Origin: Orobanche coerulescens
Taxonomy: Eukaryota > Streptophyta > Magnoliopsida > Lamiales > Orobanchaceae
Direction of reading: 5' to 3'
Assembly: GCA_033398695.1 (NCBI GenBank)
Contig: CM065818.1
Location: 53,600,001-53,664,000 of the forward strand
DNA: 64,000 nucleotides
The notes below the pieces were generated by a model. It saw only the letters and a list, made by a program, of their open reading frames with translations, was not told the origin of the DNA and searched no databases. Shown piece after piece: positions 19,905 through 30,477 of the stretch. The position numbers were made by a program, and so were the translations under genes. Numbering within the stretch: the first letter of the stretch is position 1; each line of letters starts with the position of its first letter.

Positions 19905-22900
19905 ATGATTATTGACTGGAATGTGAGGGGCATTAATAAAGCGGCTAAACACGTTGAGGTCTGCTCCTACCTCAATAAAATTAATGTGTGTATAGCTGCA
20001 CTGTTTGAGACTCGAGTTAAAGCAAGTAATGCAAACAGGATTAGAGGTAAATTGGGAAGGAAGTGGTCTTTCCATGATAATTATTTACATCACAATAATG
20101 GACGTATTTGGTTACTTTGGGATATGAGTAGAATTAATGTGGTCTTGATCTCCTCTTCGGATCAGTTTTTGCATTGCCATGTGAAGAGTAGGGATAATTT
20201 GATGACTTTCACCCTCACGGTTGTATATGCTCACAATCACCTAAATGAGCGGAAACAACTTTGGGAGGGTATAAAAAATCTTGCAAACGGACTTGTCGGT
20301 CCTTGGTTAATAGTGGGTGATTTCAACAATGTGCTACATGTTACGGACAGGATTGGTGGTAACCCAGTTCAAGCGTGTGAATATGTGGACTTGGAAAACA
20401 TGATGGATGAGGTTGGACTCGGAGAAATTAATATAGGTGGGAATGAGTTTACTTGGTCGAATAAACACTCTAATGGGATTATTTATTCGAAAATTGATAG
20501 AGCGCTGGGGAATGTTGATTGGTTTCATTCTTATCATTGGGTTAACGCGGAAGCTTTGGATCCACATATTTCGGATCATTCTCCTCTACTCTTCAAGTTT
20601 GAACAACCTTTGGTCTTGAGGAAGAAAAGATACTGTTTTAAATTTCTCAATTGCACTGTTGAAACTGAGAATTTCTTGAATATTGTACAAGGTGTTTGGA
20701 GACAAGATGTGGTGGGGCAACCCATGTATTGTATTTGGAGAAAGTTACACTTGCTACAACCAGTACTTAGAGGTTTAAATAGAAGATTTGGAGACATAGA
20801 TAGACAGATTGAACAAGCGCGACAGAAGCTGGAATCTGTCCAGCGCGCTGTCCGGGAACAACGCCAATGCCCTGATTTGCGGGCTGAAGAGAAAAATAGT
20901 GTCGAGCAGCTCCTTTATCTTCGGGAAATCGAGGAAAAAATACTCCAACAAAAATCTAAGGTGGACTGGATTAAACTTGGGGATGGAAACAATCTTTATT
21001 TCCATTCTATGCTAAAAACAAAGAATTCCCAAGTTGGGTTGACTCAATTAGAAACTGAAAGTGGACAGCTAGTTACGAAGGAGGAGGAAATTGAAGATGA
21101 AGTCATTCGTTTCTACACTCAACTTGTGGGTTCTAAGGAGGTTTATCGTGTTGGATTAGATGTGGAGGCATTGAGATTGGGGAAGCAATTGGATACTAAT
21201 CTTTGGCATGGACTTGTTGCGGATGTGGAAGAAGATGAAGTATTTCAAGCTCTTAAGGGGATTGGGGATAATAGTGCTCCCGGAGTGGATGGGTATAATG
21301 CTAAATTTTTCAAAGCTTGTTGGTCTATAGTGAAAGCGGATGTGGTACGTGCGGTTCAAGACTTTTTCATGCATAATAGACTTTATAAAGCTTTGAATTG
21401 CACTCTTGTTACCCTTATTCCCAAAACAAAAAGTGCTAAGACTATGAAGGAAATGAGACCGATTTCCTGTTGCTCAACACTTTACAAAATTATCTCTAAG
21501 ATTCTTACTTTGAGATTGAGTAAAGTTGCTAGTATGGTAGTTTATGATAGTCAATCTGCCTTTGTGCCGGGAAAAGTGATTCATGATAACATTCTTATAG
21601 CACATGAGGTTCGTGGTTATACTAGGAAAGGGTATCCTCGATGTATGGTGCAAATGGATCTTGAAAGCTTATGATACGATTGATTGGGATGCACTTGAGG
21701 GGATTATGCTTGAGATGAATTTTCCTAGGAAGTTTGTTGTGTGGGTTATGATTTGTGTTCGGACAGTCTCTTATAGGTACAACATTAATGGTGTGCCTAG
21801 TAGCATCCTTTGTGCTAAGAGGGAATTCGACAAGGAGATCCATTATCTCCTCTTCTCTTCGTGTTGGTGATGGATTATATGCATAGGAAGATGCAAAAGC
21901 TTTGCTTGAACCCGAACTTCAATTTCCATCCAAGATGTGAGAAGGTTGGCTTGATAAATATTTGCTTTGCCGATGACTTACTCTTATTTTGCAGAGGGGA
22001 CTTGGGTTCTATCCATTTACTCATGGGGCAATTTGAAGAGTTTTCGAAGGCTACGGGTTTGAAGGCTAATCGAGCTAAGTGTCGAATTCATTTTGGTGGT
22101 GTATGTCCACAAGAACAAGAAGAAATTCTCAAGATAACGGGGTTTGTAAAAGGGGAGATGCCTTTTAAATATTTGGGGGTGCCTTTAACCACTAGGAAGC
22201 TTTCTATTCATGCTTGCAAGCCTCTTATTGATAGAATTGTTGGAAGGGTGAAATCGTGGGAGGCTAAACTTCTTAGTTATGCGGGGCGTGTACAACTTGT
22301 AAGGAGTGTGCTATTTGCCATTGCTAGTTATTGGATGCAAGTTTTCCCGATACCAAAGAAAGTTTTGAAGCATATTGAGTCTATTTGTCGATCTTTTCTA
22401 TGGAGTGGAAAAGAAAAGACTACAAAGCGTGCTCCCATTGCTTGGGATACGGTTTGCGATCCAAAAAGTGCCGGGGGGCTGAATATTACTTCTCTTGTTG
22501 AATGGAATAAAGCTACTATGATGAAACTTTTGTGGAATTTATGTGAAAAAGCCGATAAGCTTTGGGTGCGATGGGTTCATGCCTATTCCATTCGATTGGT
22601 GATGTGATGAGCTACCTTCCTAAAAGTAATTGCTCCTGGATTTTGAAAGGTATGTTGAAACAAAGAGAGGCGCTGCTGAAAGGAGGGGACTGGCCGAGTG
22701 GAGGTAAGTTCCCTACGAGGAGGTTCTACAATGATCTTCGAGGTAATAAGGTAAAGATTGCTTGGAGAAAAATTCTTTATGGGAACAAAGCAAGACCTAG
22801 GGCTTGTTTTATACTTTGGATGGCTTTGCATGATAGATTGATGACTAGAGATCGAGCTATTAGATATGGTGTCGAAAGTGATGGTATGTGTAGTTTTTGC

Positions 22901-23242
22901 TTCCATGAAGAAACTCTTGACCATCTATTTTTTGATTGTCCATTCTCTTGTCGAGTTTGGCAAGAAGTGCTTGCGAAGATTGGGATTGTTAGGAATCCTA
23001 AAGGATGGGGTGAGGAGAAAGCTTGGCTTTGTGTGGCTACCAAGGGTAAAAGCAGCAGGGCGTGCATGCTGAAAATGGTGGCAGCCGAAACTGTGTACTC
23101 CATTTGGGTTTTGAGAAACATGGTTACGTTTCAAGATGGACGCGTTTCTTTGAGCATAGTGCAACAAATTATACATACTTGTGGGATACGAGCTAGATTG
23201 TATAGAAAGTTAGAGAGTTTTTGTGTATGTCTTGGTTTTTGA
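19905..23242 (+). pseudogene. L1a ORF2: endonuclease, reverse transcriptase, zinc-finger region
   Basis: The N-terminal APE-type endonuclease (IDWNVRGINKAAK, LIVGDFNNVL, DPHISDHSPLL) occupies about residues 1-225. RT follows: LIPKTKSAKTMKEMRPISCC, QSAFVPGKVIHDNI, then, after frameshifts at about 21665 and 21815, GIRQGDPLSPLLF and the catalytic FADDLLLF (near 21970). After a third break near 22600 comes the C-terminal zf-RVT part (CSFCFHEETLDHLFFDCPF). No RNase H domain follows, unlike L1b. Catalytic motifs are intact but the frame is broken at three places. Confidence 0.9.
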
Positions 23243-23374
23243 GAGATGGCATCTTTGGATGTTTTTTGTGATTTTTGATATATACCTGGATCTTCGGATC
23301 GGTTTGTACGAACTTGTTTTTGGATAATAAGAAGTTTACTTTGGTTCCAAAAAAAAAAAAAAAAGTTTTAGGAT

Positions 23375-23687
23375 TGTTTAGAGAATAACATGGTAGTTTT
23401 AATCGAATTTTCATGGTTAGTTTGGAATATCAATGAGTTGAGTGTGTTGTGTTGATGATGAATGAATTGTGTTTCTGTTCTCGGGGGTTGAATCGAACTA
23501 TAGCCATGATTTTTCTTCAAGTAAATCCGTGCCCTCAAGGTGTTTGATAAATTGCCTAAGTGAAAAATTCTCTTTATTAAAGCAATCTTTTGAATCTTAG
23601 TGCAACATGTTCGTTCTGAATTTACAGCAAGCCCAACCCTTACGTCCAGTTTAGACGTTTAAGTCCAATTTCATCCTTCTCTCACGA
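23375..23687 (+). other. Ath1 internal sequence after the LINE
   Basis: Non-coding continuation of the Ath1 leader; no motif recognised. Confidence 0.5.
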
Positions 23688-24505
23688 ATGTGCTATTTTT
23701 TTAAATTCGGGATTTCTGGCTGGACATCCTTAGCCGAGTGTAGATCATTTTCTCTCCCGCGCCCGGACACTTTATGCTATCACTTCCGGGCTGCGTTTCG
23801 ATGTGGCCCCCATCCTGGTCCGATCTATCTTCCAGTGTATCCAGGGGGGGCCAAGACGGGGTTGAAGCACCCCTCTCTCATATGCGCTTTGTGCCAGCAG
23901 TCGGGGCTGACGTGGTCAGACGACGAGCCGATGCTTGCCCCCCAGGCCCCGATCGACCACCGCATCATATCACACTTTGACCAGTGGGGAGGAGCGCCGG
24001 CGCACGCTCGGGGGAGAGGATTTCTGCTAGAGGAGGCCCACGAGGGGTCCCCCGAGCCGCTTTTGTTGACACATGGAGATGCCGGCCCGCCACCCGACAG
24101 AGCGAGGTTGCAGGAGTTGTTTGATGGGCTGAGGGAGGATCTGAGGAGACAGAGAGAGGAGCAGAGAGAGGATCTGAGGAGAGAGAGAGAGGAGATGAGA
24201 GAGGAGACGAGGAGAGAGAGAGAGATGAGATGAGGAGAGAGAGGGAGAGTTTGATGGCTGCCATGCGAGAGGAGCAGCAGACGGAGCGGGATAGCGTTAT
24301 TGCTGCCGTCAGAGCCGAGATGCGAGAGCAGGCCCGCCGGGCCAGCCGACGAGAGGCGAGGCGTCTGGCTGCGAGGGATGCTTATCATCAGGAGCACCTT
24401 GCCTCATGGACGGCCCATATCATGCATCCCGACAGGCCATTTATTGCACCCGCCCGGCCAGCCACACCACCCTCCTCACCGGATGATGCCGGCACCAGCT
24501 CCTGA
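23688..24505 (+). pseudogene. Ath1 3' ORF (env-position ORF), frameshifted
   Basis: GC-rich coding segment in the usual position of the Athila third ORF, between pol and the polypurine tract. Frame 1 (to 24233) has PGPIYLPVYPGGAKTGLKHP, LICALCQQSGLTWSDDE, then an Arg/Glu-rich coiled coil made from a GAGGAGAGAGA-type simple repeat. The coil crosses a frameshift near 24230 into a second frame (REQARRASRREARRLAARDA) that ends in a Pro-rich tail at 24505. No transmembrane segment or signal peptide is visible, so there is no support for an envelope glycoprotein. Function unknown. Confidence 0.65.
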
Positions 24506-25758
24506 GCGGACTGGAGGGGAGTACTTGACCTTTTACTTTTATTGCATATTATTTTTTGTCCATTGAGGTCAATGTACGTCCTAAGTTTGGGGGATTTACT
24601 TTGATTGCTACATTCATTCTTGTACTTTATTTTGTTGCACTTTTCATTGCTTTGCGTTATTTTTTTATATACGTTTGGATAGCCTTGCTTGTCTTAATTC
24701 TCCTTTATTCGTGAATTTTTCGTGCTTCTATTTGTGTGATATCGATGTTACGACACTGTTTTTCTCTACGAAGAAACGGTCGAGTTTTAGTCGAGTTGTA
24801 GTCGATTATTTCGCTCGCTTAGTATTCATTTAGGTCCAAAATTTTTCGTGATTGTAGAGGTCTTGTGAGATAAGAGACGATACATACTTGTTTTAAAATC
24901 ACCGTCAATACGTTTGGTTACATTTTTGGTTAGTTAGTCGTCCAGTTATATTAGTCGTGTTGGCACTTAGATTGAGTTTAGAGTCGGTCGGTTTTTCCCA
25001 AAAGTCGAGATAATGTGTTCTATGAAGGGAAGTCTAGTAACCGGGGTATTCGCGTGACCGTTGTTTACTCTCGCGTAAAACACGACCCCGATTAGACTAG
25101 TGATTTAGATATTTCACATGTGCCAATGATAGGAGCCTAGTAACCGGGGGTATTCGCGTGACCCGTTGTTTACTCTCGCGTAAAACGGCGACCTTGATTC
25201 GGACATGCGGAAATTATATATTCGAGTTGTTTCTCATTGTAGACGGGAACTTAGTAACTAGAAGCATCCATGTGCCCCATGAGTGTCTTTTACGTCAAAC
25301 GGTTTCCTAATACATGAGAATGGAAGTTCCACCTAGGATTATCCCGAGGAAACATCCCGAGATCCTAACCTAGTAGTCAACTCGAATCAAATTCTTGAAC
25401 ATATAGATAAGGGGATCTTGTCCGAGGTTTATTTGTTATGAAACTCGTGAAAATTGTGCCACTAGACCGTGGAGCAGGACGAACTAGCTTGTTTATTTTA
25501 GCCTTTCATATTGTGGTCGATTTGACTCACGTTTGTTAATCTTTGAGCCGGATTTTCTTCATGAACGAGTGATTAGGAGAACTTGATTACTTTGCGGAAT
25601 CATTATTACGAGTGCGACTTGCTATTATGACACTTGTATTATTTAGAGAGAATTACAGGATAGTATTGATTAGGTTGAACACTATGAGTTGCACGATGAT
25701 TCACGACATTCTTTTATTGAATTTAATTCTTTTTGCTTGAGGACAAGCAAAGGCTTAA
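24506..25758 (+). other. Ath1 3' untranslated region with a partial tandem duplication
   Basis: Contains CCTAAGTTTGGGGGA at about 24580, a polypurine-like echo of the terminal tract. A block of about 60 bp (AGTAACCGGGG-TATTCGCGTGACC ... TACTCTCGCGTAAAAC) occurs at 25028-25080 and again at 25138-25190, with a weaker third copy near 25250. No coding frame supported. Confidence 0.6.
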
Positions 25759-25770
25759 GTTTGGGGTATT
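25759..25770 (+). promoter_or_regulatory. Ath1 polypurine tract region
   Basis: GTTTGGGGTATT, preceded by GAGGACAAGCAAAGGCTTAA, immediately before the 3' LTR. This is the usual Athila/Tat plus-strand primer region. Confidence 0.7.
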
Positions 25771-27068
25771 TGTTAGGCGTATTTTTATACGCTTATTTAT
25801 CATTATTTTGTAGTATTTTGGAGAGTGAAATTGTCTAAATGAGCCTTTAATGCCTTAATTTTGTATGATTGACAGGAAATTGAAGTCCGGGAGCTAAAAC
25901 GAAGCAAAACGGGTGAAAACGGCAAATCTGGACTATGAGCCGCGGCACAAGGAAGCAGGGCCGCGGCACAGGAAGACACCCAGCCAAAGGCAGAGTAAAC
26001 TGTACTCTGTGCCGCGGCACAGAAGAAATTAAAGACGCCCAGGCATCCAGCTGAAGGCCCTGTGCCGCGGCACAAGTTTAGTGCGTCGCGGCACACTTGG
26101 CGGTTTTTGGTTGTCCGCGCGAATTAGGGCCGTTTCGAAGCCAGTTTTCGACATATGGATACGGACGCGTTTTGGAGGATATGCTGAGCTATAAATAGGG
26201 TTTAAGACCCTAATTAATTATCATTGGATCTTTTAATCTTTTGGAGCTTAAGCTTGGAGACGGCAGAAGAAGAGGGAAGCAGAAGACTTCAAGGGCAGAG
26301 GCGGAAGGCGAAGACGGAGGAATCCGAGCTTCATCTGCGTTTGATTTTTATGCTTTCATTTATCTATTCTGTATTTTCAATTATTAGTATGTCAGGCTAA
26401 AGCCCTAATCTAGGGTTTTGATGAAACCTATGTTTTGACGAATTTCTTGAGATTATCCAATTAATTACTTTTTATTGAGTTGTCCCAATTGTGTTTAATG
26501 CTTGCAATTATCTGGCCAATAGTTGTATTGATTTAATCATTCAATTCGAATCGGGAGAGGAGATTTGGTGAGGAACTATTGGTGAGCACCGTTTTATTCT
26601 GTGAGATAGGAATATACTCATAGGAACTACGTGGCCTTTGGGAGATTTTATGCTTTTCGCCTATTGACGAATTAATTCACCTAGGGATAGAGTGCGTTAT
26701 TCGCCTTTAGATAAATCTATTGACCTCGGGAGAGGCGGTAGAATATATTAGCAATCTCCGCCTTCAATAAATTGGGAAAATTATTTATTACGGATAATCG
26801 AGAGTAAATTCGGATAAACTGAGGTGGATTCAGAATCCTAGACTTATTCATCATTTGATTTATTTTATTCAAGCCATCGTTTTCTACTAGTCTTTTAGTA
26901 ATTCTTTTAGTTATTAATTGCAAAAACCCAAATTCGATTGTTCAAATAAAATTGGAGTACACAAAAATCGGTAGTTAGAGATTCAGTCCTCGTGGGAACG
27001 ATACTCTACTTATCACTTTATTACTTGTAAACGATGACGTGCACTTGCGTGTAAGAAATATCGCAACA
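25771..27068 (+). repeat. Ath1 3' LTR
   Basis: 1298 bp, TGTTAGGCG to ATCGCAACA. Relative to the 5' LTR it lacks 21 bp inside the palindrome array; other differences are few substitutions and a small change near 26300. Array at 25937-26094, TATA box at 26190-26198. Confidence 0.93.
25937..26094 (+). repeat. Palindrome array of Ath1 3' LTR, one site fewer
   Basis: Five GCCGCGGC-type sites. The site present at 13746-13757 of the 5' LTR is missing here, removed exactly between two copies of GCCGCGGCACAG. Confidence 0.85.
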
Positions 27069-27444
27069 GCTATCAGCCGTCTGGTTGGACCAGGCATAGG
27101 GCAATGAGTTGTAGGATACATAGTTAGCACCTCTAGTATGTTGGAGTTCTCAGATCCCAATAGTAGCTGGACGGATACAGTAAAAAAGCTACACAAACTT
27201 TTACTGCCTACTGACAGACAACCTGTATCACAACAGTTGAATGATTGGAATAAAAATGAGCTCGTACCTTAGTCAAAGACTGAATAATCTTCAATCACTA
27301 TAAGGCGCTCAGGCAGCATGAAATGGAATCTGTAGACTATTTGCGGAAGGCAAGCTTCCAGCTCAAATTGCCATCAAGGGCAAATATATGAAGGGTGAAG
27401 TTCTTACACACCCACAAGAATTTATGCTACGATATGATGTTACT
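27069..27444 (+). repeat. RU-A, second half
   Basis: Resumes the RU-A unit after Ath1 (starting with the duplicated GCTAT) and matches RU-B up to about 30477: ATCAGCC-TCTGGTT, AGCATGAAATGGAA, AAATATATGAAGGGTGAAG. Coding potential is broken. A HPKNLCYGML-like reading in RU-B corresponds to a disrupted segment here. Confidence 0.7.
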
Positions 27445-27960
27445 TCGCAGGATGACTGTTGGTTCGAGCCTCTCGTCCTCTCCTAGTATTCCAGCCTTTA
27501 TCGTCACATAGGAGTATGTCTATCACACGATCAGAGGGATCTGACCCGACACATACCCTTCGGGCAGCAGCTACAGCAACAGCATTTGCGTACCGCCTCA
27601 AGGGTCTGTAAGCTAGGATATCGTTACGCAGTACCTGAATTATGATGCGTCGTTATCTCATGGGAGCGAGCATATTCCATTTATTGATGGCGGCAGCCCT
27701 GCTAATGGCATATTGACGGTCCAGAGGTGCCCGAGCAGCACAAACCGATTGGCCAGATGAGTATGAGCCATTGACCATATGCGGGGACGTCGAGGACCGT
27801 AACGCATGGTCAGCCGTCATTGCAGCCACCTATTACTAATCCCGATTCAGGTGGTCCATTAGCACAATTCGTTTCTAGAGGATCTGATGGAGTTTGAGTA
27901 CGACGAGGATCAAGAGATTTTATCACAACCATTGGGGAGAGGTTCCACGAGGTTTTAGCG
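27445..27960. other. Unassigned GC-moderate sequence
   Basis: Found only beside RU-A. No frame longer than about 60 codons and no family recognised. It may be further decayed retrotransposon body. Confidence 0.4.
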
Positions 27961-28132
27961 TTGTTCATATTTAAGTACTAATTTTTAAAATTAGATCAGT
28001 TTTCTAAATATTTAAATTTAACAATTAAATTAATCGATTACTTTTTTCTTTATTATTATATTATAGTACATTAAAAATCAATTTTTATTATATATGAACT
28101 TATCATTGTGAGACTAATTAATATTCTATATT
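27961..28132. other. AT-rich sequence, nothing recognised
   Basis: No motif supported. Confidence 0.4.
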
Positions 28133-28201
28133 GACGTCACATATGTGATGTCCTTGTGTATAACATAAAAAAAAAGATAAAGGCGTCACATATGTAACGC
28201 T
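28133..28201. repeat. Two near-palindromes around CACATATGTG
   Basis: GACGTCACATATGTGATGTC (28133-28152) and GGCGTCACATATGTAACGCT (28182-28201) are two copies of the same roughly 20-bp dyad, each with few mismatches. Subterminal repeats of this kind are common in CACTA-type transposons, and a CACTA-like coding remnant lies 450 bp downstream; membership in the same element is inference. Confidence 0.5.
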
Positions 28202-28234
28202 AATGCCTGTTAAATGCCAAAAAACTAAAAAAAA

Positions 28235-28311
28235 CATAACTCAGTGGTCGGCGCGGGATTAAAACCTACGCCTATGCAATATATATAGTAGCATGTTGCC
28301 ACTAAGCTATG
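28235..28311 (-). other. tRNA-like sequence with A-box and B-box resemblance
   Basis: On the minus strand TAGCTTAGTGGCAACATGC resembles a polymerase III A box and GTAGGTTTTAATCCCGCGCC a T-arm/B box (GGTTTTAATCC for GGTTCGAATCC). The ends CATAACTCAGTGG and CCACTAAGCTATG are inverted repeats, and a T run follows downstream on that strand. It cannot fold as a complete tRNA and is more likely a SINE head or tRNA-derived piece of a transposon. Confidence 0.35.
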
Positions 28312-28569
28312 TTTTAGTCCATTAGTTGTATTATGTAATTTTTATTTGTACCTATATTGTCCCTCATATTTATATTTAAAAATTAAATCGCTATATATTA
28401 ATTTTACCTGTAATTTTTTTTTTCTAAAAATTTATTAGATATATTTAGTAATTGAAATGATATTATTACATGAAGTCAAAGTGAAGAGCATAGTCGATCA
28501 ATATAGTGAAAATAATTATAATAGAAAAATATTACACATCATTCGACAAGTTATAGTAAAGGAAAAAAA

Positions 28570-29240
28570 TCATTCCACATCTTCTTCTTCTCTTGAAGCC
28601 TCGTCTTCTTCTTCATTATCATCGAGTATTTTAATTGGATTGCATCTCTATCAACGAGTTTAATTTGCATGTTGTATCCGCTCAAGTCAGCTATAATGTT
28701 AAGTATTGGAGCTTCTGCTTCTTGGTAGTACTCGGGTTGAGGAACGAGCTCCTGCAATATTGTTGATGATATCGCTGATACATTAACGTGTCTAGTTTTA
28801 ATCGGACAAACCACCCATGTACTGTTGAATTATAAAACACGTTAAAGTATAATATATATACAATAAATATACGAGGGAATAATATAAGAATACTATTATC
28901 ATATTGTACCTCTTCAATGACGACCAAGTCTCCTAGATGGGTACCGAGCATAATACAGTTGAGTTTCTTGACTTGGAAGATAAATGACCCGGTGGTTGCT
29001 TGTCCTACTGAAGGATTAAGCTCACCTAAAACGTGTAAACATTTCACTTTGTTATCAAATCAGTCAGACTTAAATAGATGATTAACTTGTTCAGGAAATT
29101 CAGGATTGTAGAACGTGAACTCCAATACCTCTAGTAGCATCCCATAGTACTTAGATGAATCTCCGAAACTATTATACTTGGAACACAATTTATTATTCGT
29201 AGTCCTTTTTTTTGCCCGTGAAATTCGGTATGAAATCTCA
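28570..29240 (-). pseudogene. CACTA-type DUF4216 protein remnant
   Basis: On the minus strand from about 29240 a frame reads RAKKRTTNNKLCSKYNSFG, then SSKYYGMLLEVLEFTF, LFKSD-stop-FDNKVK and GELNPSVGQATTGSFIF. This order (YYG-L-ILEF, LFKCDWFD, then NPS ... FI) is the pattern I know from DUF4216 proteins encoded beside Tnp2 transposases in plant CACTA elements; the W of the WFD motif is a TGA here. After a likely intron (donor in GAAGAGGTACAA near 28907) a second exon near 28830-28570 reads TWVVCPIKTRHVNVSA. Element ends were not found. Confidence 0.55.
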
Positions 29241-29338
29241 GTCCAATCACCACGTAACCTGTCATTTTCACTAATCGATCACCTCCCAATATTGCAGAAA
29301 GTTGAGTCCTTTAATTTTATGGTTGCAATCAATATTCC

Positions 29339-30477
29339 CGCTAATGTATATTGACCCCTGCTTGGATATATGATGTAGTTTGTTCAGGTTGTGTTACTCA
29401 TGTCTTGGGTGTCACCTAATCGATTTGTATATTTGAGTTTTTGATCTTATCAGTCTGTGTAGTCTGTGTCGTTACGTAGTTTGACTCTAGACTATCAAAT
29501 ATTGGTTGTCTTGTGTTATTTTGCCTGGTATATCCTTGTAAGAAGGGTCTACACATGTGATATTCCCGTGTGATTTCTAGGGGTGTTGCACACTCGACAC
29601 AATCTGCACCGAGGGGCGCTCTCACCTTAGACAATGTTTATCGATGGTGGTGTCAGGGCTCTGCATGGTGTGGAGAAGGAAATGGATTTCCTTCGAGACT
29701 TCTCCCAAATTTAAATAACTAGCATGCAAAAAGCACTGGATCAAGTAGTTGAGGCTTTTCAAGTTGTCCTTACACCAAACAAACAAGCATTCAGCAATTT
29801 ATCCCTTCAAAAAATATTATATTAAAGAAAGATACTAAGAAAGCTGGAGTTGCTAAAGAAACTATTGTACCGACCTACAGTACACTCATGACAAACTGAC
29901 AAAGCTTGACCATAAAATTAACATCATAACTACTGATGTCGGCAGACTACACATGAGGTGTAGAAGGTTAAGGAAAATACAGTCACCCTTGTACGGAAGA
30001 TCCATAAGACTGCCTACTCCCTTGATAACGCCAAAAATGGGGGTAGAAGCCTTGGAACAAGCTCGGGAAGCGACGAGGAAGTGGCGAGAGGAGAAGGAAG
30101 TTGAGATAGAAGTAATGCTTGAAGACACTATCGCCCAAGCTATCAGCCATCTGGTTAGACCAGGCATAGGGCAATGAGTTGTAGGATACATAGTCGGCAC
30201 CTCCAGTATGCTGGAGTTCTCTGATCCCAATATTAGCTGAACCTACATCACAACGGTTGGAGAATTGGAATAAAGAGATCTCAACAGGTACTTTTGTACC
30301 TTAGTCAAAGAATCAACAATCTTCAATCACTATAAGACGCTCGAGGCAGCATGAAATGGAACTTATAGACTACTTGCGGAAGACAAGCTTCTAGCTCAAA
30401 TTGCCATCAAGGGCAAATATATGAAGGGTGAAGTTCTTATACACCCAAAGAATTTATGCTATGGTATGCTGTCACTA
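29339..30477 (+). repeat. RU-B: second copy of the LTR-tail plus coding-like unit
   Basis: Uninterrupted copy of the unit split in RU-A. The LTR tail ends at about 29590 (GGGTGTTGCA). A readable frame at 29953-30177 has GVEALEQAREATRKWREEKEVE, a charged segment with coiled-coil character, and near 30420 MKGEVLIHPKNLCYGM. Frames are repeatedly broken. Both copies keep the junction between the LTR end and the coding-like part, so they were copied as one unit or derive from one element. No match to a family I can name. Confidence 0.6.

Larger units (their letters stand above)
18225..23359 (+). mobile_element. L1a: near full-length L1-type LINE
   Basis: About 5.1 kb non-LTR retrotransposon with a short 5' UTR (about 80 bp), an ORF1 with DUF4283-like domain, an ORF2 with endonuclease, RT and zinc-finger regions, and a poly(A) tail starting at 23349. 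The flanking 15-bp direct repeat AAAAAGTTTTAGGAT (18210-18224 and 23360-23374) is a target-primed insertion signature. Several frameshifts make it inactive. It lies in the same orientation as Ath1. Confidence 0.93.
13487..27068 (+). mobile_element. Ath1: Athila-like LTR retrotransposon without RT or integrase
   Basis: Bounded by LTRs of 1322 and 1298 bp (TGTTAGGCG ... ATCGCAACA) and a perfect 5-bp target duplication. It has a tRNA-Asp primer binding site, Athila-type gag and protease, and an Athila-style 3' ORF before the polypurine tract. No RT, RNase H or integrase motif occurs anywhere between protease and 3' ORF; the 5.1-kb LINE L1a inside accounts for all other coding sequence. Without L1a the element is about 8.4 kb. 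Mobilisation in trans by an autonomous Athila relative is the likely explanation. Confidence 0.9.

Noticed and set aside
23965..24264. Minus-strand Ser/Leu-rich frames opposite the Ath1 3' ORF
   Set aside because: They are mirror readings of the GAGGAGAGA-type simple repeat encoding the Arg/Glu coil on the + strand.
23688..24505. Ath1 3' ORF as a retroviral envelope gene
   Set aside because: No signal peptide, no hydrophobic membrane segment and no glycoprotein-like cysteine pattern; only its position resembles env.
28235..28311. Functional tRNA gene
   Set aside because: Only A-box and B-box resemblance; no acceptor stem or anticodon arm can be paired, and the ends are inverted repeats of transposon type.
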